A DNA stretch of 64,000 bases, taken from positions 1 through 64,000 of the forward strand of contig JAPJBO010000364.1 of NCBI GenBank assembly GCA_030068145.1, given 5' to 3'. This DNA comes from Diplonema papillatum (taxonomy: Eukaryota > Euglenozoa > Diplonemea > Diplonemida > Diplonemidae). Both the position numbers and the translations under genes were made by a program. This document shows positions 29,616 to 37,758 of this stretch, piece by piece; the stretch's first letter is position 1, and each line of letters starts with the position of its first letter. The notes beneath the pieces were generated by a model, which worked only from the letters and a program-made list of their open reading frames with translations, was not told the DNA's origin and searched no databases.

Positions 29616-29849
29616 ACTTGTGAGTGTGGGACTGTCCGTTTTTCCGTCGGGACTTACCCACTAAAACTACCTAACTCAGAGATTCGAGAGATGCAGAGGG
29701 TGCTACCCACGGTTCTCACCGTGTACGCGGCGCGATGGAGGGGCCACCCTCCACGCGGGACTTGGCCAGTCCTTGCGCTGTCTGCCGCAGGGGTGCCCGG
29801 TGGCTAGCCGGATCTTGCGTCGGAACCCCTGCGCTCGCTGTGGCGCGGC
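29559..29849 (-). mobile_element. Retroelement 3' fragment with 9-nt poly(A)
   Basis: T9 (29559-29567) is followed by GGTAACTGAGG and blocks shared with 13674-13800 (TGACGCACGACC, GAGTGTGGGACT, TACCCACTAAAAC). It is the 3' end of the same family as 13656-14461, truncated by another poly(A) at 29850. Confidence 0.6.
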
Positions 29850-30056
29850 TTTTTTTTTTTTTTTTTTTTTTCGAGGCAAACTGGGAAAAATGGGCAAGAC
29901 AAGCAAGTTCCAAAAGGGGAAGTTCAAATACTTCGTTTGTGGGCCGACACTCGGGTATTCTCCGGTGTCTTTTCGATTGGTGTGACTCAGTCCCTCCTGC
30001 TGCAAATTTTGTGAAATGCAGGAGTGGACTTGTCACAGCCAACCGCACAGACAGCC
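29850..30056 (-). mobile_element. Retroelement 3' fragment with 22-nt poly(A)
   Basis: T22 (29850-29871) is followed by about 185 bp starting CGAGGCAAACTGGGAAAAAT that match 42439-42622 almost perfectly. The terminal GAATCGTACGG block present at 42410 and 13628 is missing here, so this copy ends about 20 bp short. Confidence 0.8.
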
Positions 30057-30847
30057 TTGATTTTTTTTTAAACACCAGGCCGTACAGTTTGCCAGACAAG
30101 GAACCTGGTGCCTGACCTGGTGGGTTCTCCGGGTTCACTTCTTCACAACGAAAAACGGCACAACCACGAACACAGACAGGCGCGGTTTGAACCCGCACCA
30201 GTTGCACACTGCAACCGGCGCCTGCCCCACGGCACTGGGGACTCAGAAAAACGAAAGGAGAGTCGGCTAAGGGCCTGGAAAGGCCGCGGCTCAGCCACAA
30301 GCCGCCACCTGTCACTCAGACTGGGGCCAACTAATTCAAAAAACCGGGGGCACATTGGTAACCATCCCGATTTTACCCCGCCTTCACGATGAGAGGGCCA
30401 CAAGGGAGTCAAACTTGGCAAGGCTCACCTGGAAGGTGCCTCTTTGCACCGCCCCCCCCGTTCCTGCTGGGCAGCTTGGGGCAGGATCTTTTACGCCCGG
30501 GAAGGGTAGGTGCGCAGCTCGGACGCCAGATACGAAGTAAGGGGCTTTCACCCACAGCAAAGGTACTGCTTGCCTTGGCCGCGTTTCGAAAAACACGTTT
30601 CCAGGGGACACGGCGAGGAGGTGGCAAGTCAGATTTTGTCCCCCCACCCTTTGGCCACTCCAAAGGGGACACTTCTGCTGAGGATTAGAATGAGCTTCAT
30701 AGCTGCAGTCCACCTTGCATGTTGGGCTTCAGGCTTCAGTTCAGCTACCCCACGTGTTGGGCCGCCAGTGCACAATGAAAACCCTATGAAAAAAGAAAAA
30801 AGTGTTCTCGTCTTTGTAGCAAATTTTTCGCTCGCGAATTTATTGGG
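30057..30847. other. Non-coding stretch with dispersed repeats
   Basis: It contains the tRNA-like hairpin at 30170-30240 and a 50-100 bp block (30570-30672) related to the satellite tails at 18775-18895 and 20935-21055. Short frames on both strands match no family I know. Confidence 0.45.
30170..30240 (-). ncRNA. tRNA-like hairpin without D-arm
   Basis: On the minus strand, GGCAGGCGC (ending near 30226) pairs over nine positions with GCGCCTGTC (30175). Between them are a hairpin (GTTGCA-GTG-TGCAAC) and a T-arm (GCGG-GTTCAAA-CCGC) with a B-box. The layout matches the elements at 15049 and 55731. No T-run terminator follows. Confidence 0.35.
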
Positions 30848-30926
30848 GGGCTCCTGGTCTAGTGGTTAGGACGTCGGACTATTATCCCATTTATCCCATT
30901 CGACCGCGGTTCGATTCCTCCTCAAC
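30848..30926 (+). ncRNA. tRNA-like sequence, degenerate
   Basis: A-box TGGTCTAGTGGTTAGG (30855) and B-box GGTTCGATTCC (30908). The anticodon stem GTCGGA/TTCGAC encloses a 20-nt loop containing a 9-nt direct duplication (TTATCCCAT twice). The acceptor arms do not pair, so it is probably a pseudogene or SINE head. Confidence 0.4.
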
Positions 30927-31849
30927 CACTATTTCAGATGTTCAGGGATCGGCTCCTGAATGCAACTCCTAGCCCAGTCTCTGTAAAAAACGGCTGCACA
31001 GGTTGACCGTGTGGGTGCCAAAGTGGCCCAAATACGATCCAGGGAGAGGCGACTACCATAGAAAATGGGGTACCCTGAGACGTTTACCCAAAAAAAAAAA
31101 GAAATTTTCGATACATTCAAGAAAGTGCCCCTGTGCGGGATAGAAGCGAAATTTCATTCGTTTTCCCGGCAAATAAGTGCCCGGGGGGCACTTATTTGCC
31201 CCCCCCCCAGTAACATGTTTGCGGGTAAAAAGGTTGAGATACCGTGCACGAGAAGCACGAAAAGGGGTCGCTGTTCACAGCTATTGGCCGGGTGCCAGCT
31301 TTTTAATCATTTTGACAGCTGCAATGAACTCAGAGATCACAACCAGCCAAAAAACATCTAGTTACGGCAATTTCTTCTGACCCGGAAATAGAGATTGGGG
31401 AGGGGGTTTCTGCCCATAAGAGTCGCTTACTCCAAGGTCTCGTGGGCAGTCATGGCAGAACACGTGCTGCTTCACAATTTCCCGCACACATTATGGGAGA
31501 CCCTCAACATTCACAAGCATTATGTTTGCTCGCTGGTCATTTTCGGGGCTTCTGCTTGCCCATTCCCCGCCGGTTTATCCTGTTGCAAAGTGAATTTTGT
31601 TGGATTGCGGTGTGAAACGTGGTGTTTCAATGGAGCGGAAGACTTATCAGAGGTATCAGTGTGCCTCTCAAAACTAGCAGGTGCGCGCGCGTGAACAGTT
31701 GTTGGCAGGGTTGTTGCCCAACCAGCGAGCGGTCTTCCTTGACTTCTCAGCAAAATTCACACACAAAAAGTATGAATGTTGCCAAGAAGCTAGCTGGACA
31801 CCAAATGGTATTCAATTCCACGAATTCGTGCCTGCCTGGGATCGAGGTA
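30927..31849. other. Non-coding stretch
   Basis: It contains the palindrome at 31168-31200 and otherwise nothing I can name. It may include diverged 28S sequence at its right edge. Confidence 0.4.
31168..31200. repeat. Perfect 15-bp inverted repeat, 3-bp spacer
   Basis: GGCAAATAAGTGCCC and its exact reverse complement are separated by GGG. It is followed by a C run, mirroring the G run and word order at 24161-24185. Confidence 0.9.
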
Positions 31850-31980
31850 GCCCAGAGACGCAAACTGTGCACATTAGAGGCGTTCAGCCATAATCCATCC
31901 AGTGGTAGCATCACGGCACTGTCCGATCGAACAACCGTAGATACCAGGGACTAGAAATGGGAGTTCCTCTCGTACTACCC
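31850..31980 (-). rRNA. Fragment of nuclear 28S rRNA (sarcin-ricin loop to 3' region), pseudogene
   Basis: On the minus strand TAGTACGAGAGGAAC (31963-31977) is the sarcin-ricin loop. It is followed 54 nt later by GATGCTACC and then GGATTATGGCTGAACGCCTC (near 31875-31895), in the same order and nearly the same spacing as the 3' domain of eukaryotic 28S rRNA. Upstream of the loop the sequence does not resemble 28S, so this is a truncated copy, perhaps retroposed or a footprint of an rDNA-targeting element. Confidence 0.75.
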
Positions 31981-32532
31981 CATATAGCTGTCGGAATGCG
32001 CCGGCCCGATGGGAGTGGGAACGGCCTCTTTTTTTGGTCCGAAGATCTTTTAACTTTGAGAGACCGTTCCTCGTGTAGCTCTTCCAACGCAGCTACTCAC
32101 ATTTCTTCCATCTTTTTGATTTTGACCCTGTGAACAGTGGTCGTGGCAGCTATTGTTAGTGTTAACATGTTTTCTATGTTAACAATAGTTGTGGGGGGGT
32201 TTAAGGGAATGGGGTTAGGGATATAAGGGAAAGTAATTTCTAACCTAGGGATGTAAGGGAAACTATTTGGGTATGCATAGGGGGTGGTAAGAGAGAAGTA
32301 TTCAGCCATTTGTATACACATGCACCATGTGAAGAAAACAAACCATGGATGGAACCAATCTGAATCCAGTGTGTTTTACCCCTTTTCCCCATTGTTCCCC
32401 TCTCTTGGCGAGGATGTTTTGCTCTTCTTATTGGGGATGGCAAAGAGGGAATATGGGATGGTTGCGGCTTCTGGCGTGGCGCGGGTGATAAAACTTCTGC
32501 TGGTAAGAATAACACATACAAAGCCCCGGCAA
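31981..32532. other. Non-coding stretch with a small inverted repeat
   Basis: CTATTGTTA...GTTAACAT faces ATGTTAACAATAG around 32150-32190. GGGATGTAAGGGAAA-like repeats follow. No gene is seen; the part next to 32533 is the 3' flank of the GTPase gene. Confidence 0.4.
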
Positions 32533-33399
32533 TCACTGGATGATGCAAGAAGAACCCGAATTCCGCATGTTATTAACCTTAGTCTGCATCTCAGCCATCT
32601 GACGGGTGTGCTCTTTTGTTTGAAGCCGCAATGCTTCATTCAGTTCCTTCTGTTTACGCTCGAAATCTTTGATAATGTCCGCAAATTCGTTCGTCGACAA
32701 GTTCTTCACTTCCGCAGGGGCGACAATCCTGCTGGGTAGTTGTTTGATGAAGTTGCTGAAGGCGGGAAGTGGGTCAAAAACAACGTCTACGTCTGTGGCA
32801 TCGTCCAACGCGTCGATGCGTGGGTGCAAGAAACAGAAATCGGTCGGACGCTGCCCGACCAACGAAAGACACAGCTGCGCCGCCTTGCTGTCATCCTCCA
32901 TCAGTGTTTTATGCAAATTCGGGCTCAGCTTGTTCAGAACCAGCCCATAAGGCATGTTGTCCGGGAGGGAGCCCAGCACACATTTGATCGTCGCATTGTC
33001 CTGTGGACGGACGCGGCCCGACTCCACTGTGATCACGAAAACCAGCTTGTAACTGCCGTCCTCCCGAAGCGCACGACCAATCTCCTTTGCAGCCTGCTCC
33101 CTGATATTGACGTCGGCCAACCCAGGTGTGTCGCCGTAGTGGATTCCGTTGTGCTTCTGCCACTGGACAAGCTTGGTCATGCCTTCCCCAATGGATACAC
33201 CTGACCTGAAGAGTGGCTTGCCTGTGAGACAGTTCAGCAAGGCACTCTTGCCAACACCTGGGTTTCCAACAAAGAGGATGCACTGTTTCGCTCCGGCTGC
33301 AAGCTCCGGCTGTGTGTAGTGATTAGGGTGGGGTTTGTTTCCCCGACCAGCTGAGGTGTGTAGAGTATGGTGCCTTTCAATTTTTCTTTCTACTTCCAC
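32533..33399 (-). CDS. GIMAP/AIG1-like GTPase with C-terminal CaaX-like motif
   Basis: 288 residues, a paralogue of 22703-23569. P-loop GNPGVGKS at 45-52, DTPG about 90-93, LNKL for G4 about 160, and conserved ESGRVRPQD in the middle. The C-terminal third is a charged coiled coil. Instead of a hydrophobic tail it ends SSCIIQ, a plausible CaaX prenylation signal, so both paralogues could reach membranes by different means. It lies in the same orientation as the other two copies. The long N-terminus before the P-loop is unique to this copy. Function beyond GTP binding is not known. Confidence 0.8.
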   Translation of the reverse strand: MEVERKIERHHTLHTSAGRGNKPHPNHYTQPELAAGAKQCILFVGNPGVGKSALLNCLTGKPLFRSGVSIGEGMTKLVQWQKHNGIHYGDTPGLADVNIREQAAKEIGRALREDGSYKLVFVITVESGRVRPQDNATIKCVLGSLPDNMPYGLVLNKLSPNLHKTLMEDDSKAAQLCLSLVGQRPTDFCFLHPRIDALDDATDVDVVFDPLPAFSNFIKQLPSRIVAPAEVKNLSTNEFADIIKDFERKQKELNEALRLQTKEHTRQMAEMQTKVNNMRNSGSSCIIQ

Positions 33400-33450
33400 T
33401 GGATTGTGGTTCTGATATCAATCAGGGAGTAGCACGCTTTGACCGGCTGG

Positions 33451-33819
33451 TCAAAAAGTGGAAGGACAAACTGTCTTGTCACCAGTTCCGGTAAAAGTTG
33501 TGCACGAAAAAGGGCCATTTTCCGGATTCCCGTTTTTCTCCCTCAAACATTCAAGGTTGGTATTATCCACCCGCCATGAATGGAAACAGTATAAGCACAC
33601 CTTCGGAGGTGCCTCAGCTGGCCCAGAGCTCGTAACACCGTACCCTGCTCCGCGACTGTGGTGCGCGTGACTGTGGCAGTGGTGCGCATGACTGTGGCCA
33701 TGGTGCGCGTGACTGTGGCCGTAGTGCGCGTGATCGTGGCCATTGCTATCGGCACGCCAGTGGCCCTTGCAGCCCTTTTTGCCACCCTTCTTACCCCCGT
33801 GTTTTCCCTTTCCCTCCAT
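33451..33819 (-). CDS. Small histidine-rich, cysteine-containing hypothetical protein
   Basis: 122 residues from Met at 33819. A Lys/Gly-rich start is followed by a block of about 30 residues dominated by His (HAHHGHSHAHHCHSHAHH type, residues about 28-58), then a Cys-containing tail (CLYC, C, C, C). The His block suggests zinc, nickel or copper binding. The repeat is encoded by an 18-bp GC-rich unit. The frame continues upstream into the broken GTPase copy, so it could be a 3' exon or a fortuitous frame. No family is recognised. Confidence 0.4.
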   Translation of the reverse strand: MEGKGKHGGKKGGKKGCKGHWRADSNGHDHAHYGHSHAHHGHSHAHHCHSHAHHSRGAGYGVTSSGPAEAPPKVCLYCFHSWRVDNTNLECLREKNGNPENGPFSCTTFTGTGDKTVCPSTF

Positions 33820-33859
33820 TGTTTTCGACCTGTGTTCGAAAGAGAGAGTGCAAGCAAGC

Positions 33860-34285
33860 GGCCGCTGTATCGGGCGCATTCGCGTCGGCCTTATTGATTG
33901 AGGGGACCTTGTTCACAAACGCCCCGTACGGCACGTCCTCCGGAAGGGCATCCAGAACAAGTTTGATGGTCGCGACATCCTGTGGACGGACGCGGCCCGC
34001 CTCCTGAGTGGCCATGAACCTCCTCAGTGGCCATGAATATCAGCTTGTAGTTGCCGGTCTCCCTCAGTGCCTTGCTGATCTCTTTGGCAGCCTGCTCTCG
34101 CATTGCGGTGTCTGCCAGACGGGTGTGTCGCCGTAGAAGACCCCGTTGTGCTTGTGCCACTGAAGTAGTTCAGTCAGGCCCTTCCCAAACGATACACCAT
34201 TGCGCTCCCGACCATGGCGTTGAGCAGTGTGCTCTTTCCCACACCCGGGTTCCCAACCAAGAGAACGAGTTTGCCGCCCATCATC
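33860..34285 (-). pseudogene. Third GTPase copy, frameshifted
   Basis: The minus strand starts with a Met-Gly-Gly-Lys-rich leader and GNPGVGKSTLLNAM, then shifts frame near 34195 and again near 34120. REQAAKEISKALRE and later RVRPQDVATIKLVLDALPED (33985-33925) are in other frames. A 20-bp tandem duplication (AGTGGCCATGAA, 34007-34035) breaks the central region. The G4 and C-terminal parts are lost. It is clearly related to 22703-23569. Confidence 0.8.
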
Positions 34286-35835
34286 TTGTCTTGTTTTCAG
34301 TTGTTTGCTTTAAATGACCTGCATATAGCATGGGTTTCGCTTTTCGGAAGAGCTTTTTCTCGAGCTTTCTTCGTGCTTTGAAAGAACACCTTGGGAGACA
34401 ATCCTCACCTTCGCCAGGTGCTTGGTCCCAAGACCGCCAGAAGGTCGAGACAACCTCGGTTGATCGTCGGTAACACGACCAGCCGGAGTGGAGAGAAGAA
34501 CACCGAGAGACACCTCTGGGGCATGTTCCAGGACCGTTGTGTCGGCTAGATGACATCCACCGGGGACTTCGCGTGCACAGGTGGCCACAAGCGCTTCCCT
34601 GCGTGGGAAGGACGCTTGACCGCTACCGGTTGTCATACCAACCCATGCGGGTCGCTTCCCCCGCGGGGCAGTCCGTGGGTCGGGGGTGAATTGGCGCATT
34701 GCTGGCATACTGGGCCCTCGGTTGCTCCCGGGTGTCGTTCCAGGAAGTAGGCAACTACCACTACGCAGAGCGCCGCGGCGGACATGCCCAAGGCCTGCTG
34801 TCTCCGACAAATCCTTAGTCCCGGCAGCCCTAACGGTACCCACCCTGCGATGATTTGACGGATGTATCTGGCCACCGTCGGTTGCCAGCCGTATCCACAG
34901 TTCATTGTTGGATCATCCTTTTCAGTTCTATCCCATCTTCTGTGCCCTGGAAGCTCGCGCGGTGTCCTTCCATACTTTCTGCCGCCATAGGTCCCTGAGC
35001 ACATGGTTCCTGGGGTCGCGTTCCACGGTAGCTCGTTGCTGGTTGGCGTAGGATCCCACTCCTGGGCCTCCCTTCGGTGTTACCCCGGCCGCCGGCATTC
35101 TGTTTAGCACCGCCGACCCATGGGGCCGCGGGCCTTCGTTTTTATGGGCGTTAAATCCTTCCTAGGTACGGTTGCCTTCGGAGCCGTCGGCGCCGAACCG
35201 GCGTCCGAATTTTACTCATGTTTAATGTCTGGTTCTACCAAACATACCTCGGCTGCGTTCCTTAACCGAAACGCTGACGCGACGGGATGCCTCGGTGATG
35301 CTCAATTTTGTTCCCAATCGTGTGTAGCAGCCCAATTTATTTGCCTGACGATTTGCCTGTTATTGGCCTTTTGTGAGCCGGTCGGGCGCCGTCTCCGTAC
35401 GAACGTGTTTCGCGTATCAGCCTTTCTGCGTCGCACCTCCAGCTGCGATTTGCCGGCTTCTGCGTCGGGTTCGTGGCCAGGCTTCCGGGAGTCTACGCAG
35501 CCTTTCGCAGGTCGTGGCTACCACCTTGTCGACGCAGTAGCGTAGGGTGCTGATGTGGGCTCCTCACATGACCGATTTCACCGCGATGTTCTTCCTGCAC
35601 CCGGTGATGATCCGCGGGGCAGCCCGGTGCTTGACTTCGAGCTCTCCAAATTGCGATGTTCCCGCGCCAGTGGTACGTGGGGGTAAGTGAATGCTCAGCT
35701 AAGCTGGCAGAAAAAGAACCAAAGGGAGCATGTACTGTTCACCATAATCAGCGATGAGCTTGGAACCCGCGCTCCTTCCCCGGCTTATTTAGCCATGCAG
35801 CCCCCTTTTCCAAGGGTGGTGGCCATGCGGCCCCA
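34286..35835. other. Stretch with unassigned frames
   Basis: Several frames of 90-180 codons overlap on both strands (for example minus 35004-34633 with a short hydrophobic run and a CxxC, and plus 35120-35545). None shows a domain I recognise, and their overlap argues against most of them. It could be retroelement debris. The part right of 35690 is the 3' flank of the WD40 relic. Confidence 0.35.
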
Positions 35836-37355
35836 TTATTCCACCACCATCCTCCCCACCACCATCCCCCTCCAGTTCATTTCGCAGTCTTGCGCGGCAA
35901 GGGGGCATCCTGGTGGCATGCATCTGACAGTGCAGGACGCAGTCCTTGTGGAGACAAGCGCAGCGACTTTGGTGCCGTCAGGAAAAAAGGCAACGCTGCA
36001 AACACCGGAAGTGTGTCCTTTCATTTGCTGCAGCTCTCTTCCCGTCAACGATTCCCAAATACGGACTGTTTCGTCCTTGCTTCCGCTGACGGCTTTGGTG
36101 CCATCAGGTGAAAAGGCAACGCAGAAAACCCTATCAGTGTGTCCTTCCATTTGCAGCAGCTCTTTTCCAGTCGAGGACTCCCAAATGCGGAGAGTGTTGT
36201 CGTGGCTTCCGCTCACGACTTTGGTGCCGTCAGGTGAAAAAGCAACGCTGCGAACACTTGAAGTGTGTCCTTTCATTTTCTGCAGCTCCTTTCCAGTCGA
36301 GGACTCCCAAATACGAACTGTTTTGTCGCTGCTTCCGCTAACAATTTTGGTCCCGTCGGGTGAAAAGGCAACGCTTGTCACTACATCTGGATGCACGAGT
36401 GGCGGAAGCAAACATCCCAGAGAGGAGTCGCAGAAGTCGACGGAGTCAAGCTCACAGCCGTGAAACGAGGAACGCTCCAGCCAGCAGCCCTCGAACTTTG
36501 CGCTGCGAAGGGAAACAGACGAGAACAACCCGTAGCGCAGGTCCACGTCCTGCAAGCAGATGCCAGCAAGCGAAACGTTGCGGAACGTGTATCGTGCACG
36601 GCAGAGCAGGGAACACGCGTTCGACGCAGCGTTCCTGCGCTGTTGGATGCACCGGTCCCGCGCTGCCGTCTGTTGGATGGTGTGAAGGTACACCGGTACG
36701 TGCTTCTCCGAGAAGGCGGCCCAATCGCCGGCCGCAAAACACGCGAAGAAGAACGCCACTTTGGGCGTCTCCTTTCCGAAGCAACGCGCGGAGGCGCGGT
36801 TCAGAAGGTGCGACGGGTCAGCCCAGAGCTCCCGGAAACACAGGAACTCGGCCAGCGTTTTGTGGCAGAAGCTCACCGAACTCCCCCTTTCCTTCCAGTT
36901 CTCCACACGCAACGGGAGGCACCGCAACAACCGCTCCGCCGCTCCGTCGTCCACCCCGAGAGCCTCCCGCACAGCCACACCCCACGCTGGTCTGCCAGGT
37001 CTGCGTGTTCAGCATGTGCAGGCCAACAGCGCCCCCGGCCCGCAAGCTCTGCTCCACATCATTCCCTGCAGAACCCGCATCCGTTGCGGAGTGCCGCCGC
37101 ACCAGTGTCAGCAGATATGCTCCGCATCCGTTGCCCGCAAAATCGCCTGCAGCTCGGGAGACGCCCGCGCTTCCATCACCATGTGTAACAGGAACGGGGT
37201 CTTCGCCATCTCCCACAGCCCTTTCCCTTGAAGCCACTCCACGGCCTCCTGCACTTCCTCGTTCCCCTGCAGCACGTTCCGGATGTACGCGCGCGTCGTC
37301 GTCGTTGAATCCCTGTAGACACAGATGCCGCACAGCATCGCCGCATACACGAGCC
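35836..37355 (-). pseudogene. NACHT - pentapeptide - WD40 (NLR-like) gene, truncated and frameshifted
   Basis: On the minus strand: NACHT C-terminal helical region (about 37350-37110, with LWEMAKTPFLLHMVMEAR), a frame change near 37105, another near 36980, then FCHKTLAEFLCFREL, a pentapeptide-like stretch (SLAGICLQDVDLRYGLF...), and three full WD40 blades (SVAFSPDGTKIVSGSSDKT type, RIWESSTGKEL). A fourth blade breaks at about 35990. The P-loop part of NACHT is missing and a plus-strand LINE begins where it should continue. NACHT-WD40 proteins are signalling or defence ATPases. This copy is probably dead, although unrecognised introns could explain one of the frame changes. Confidence 0.75.
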
Positions 37356-37362
37356 GCCGTGA

Positions 37363-37686
37363 CCCCCTGCGCCTTCGACGTTGGACGCGCGGGAGGAAGC
37401 GAGCACCCGCCAACAACAGCAACAACACGGGGAGCTGCTGGAGCAAATGAAGATGCTCAGCGCCAGAATGCTCCCGGTGCACGACGAGAAGAAGAGGAGG
37501 TCGAAGAAATCTGCGAAGAAGGAGAAGAAGCAACGGGTGGAGTCGTCGGAATCTTCGGACGGGGAGGACAACACGAGCAACGACTCGGCGAGTCTGAGCG
37601 ACGAACCCATCAGGCGGAAGAAGAAGAGGGAAGCCACACCACAAGAAGTACCGTCCTCGCAGAAGCCCGGGAAAAAAAACAAGTGA
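37363..37686 (+). CDS. LINE ORF1, C-terminal part
   Basis: About 107 open codons with a Gln-rich start, a short coiled-coil-like stretch (HGELLEQMKMLSARM), a very basic segment (KKRRSKKSAKKEKKQR), a Ser/Asp-rich acidic part and a basic end. It stops at TGA 37684-37686, in the same frame as ORF2. The 5' part of ORF1 is missing (an upstream in-frame TGA lies at 37360). A nucleic-acid-binding role is inferred from charge and position. Confidence 0.55.
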   Translation, partial: PPAPSTLDAREEASTRQQQQQHGELLEQMKMLSARMLPVHDEKKRRSKKSAKKEKKQRVESSESSDGEDNTSNDSASLSDEPIRRKKKREATPQEVPSSQKPGKKNK

Positions 37687-37758
37687 AGGGGCTGTCCGAC
37701 GCTTACTCCACCCGGCCGCGATCAACCAACGACTTTCCTCCCCTCCCCGATTTCATCC

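Noticed and set aside
30384..30713. 109-codon minus-strand frame
   Set aside because: It overlaps dispersed repeats and other frames, and no family is recognised.
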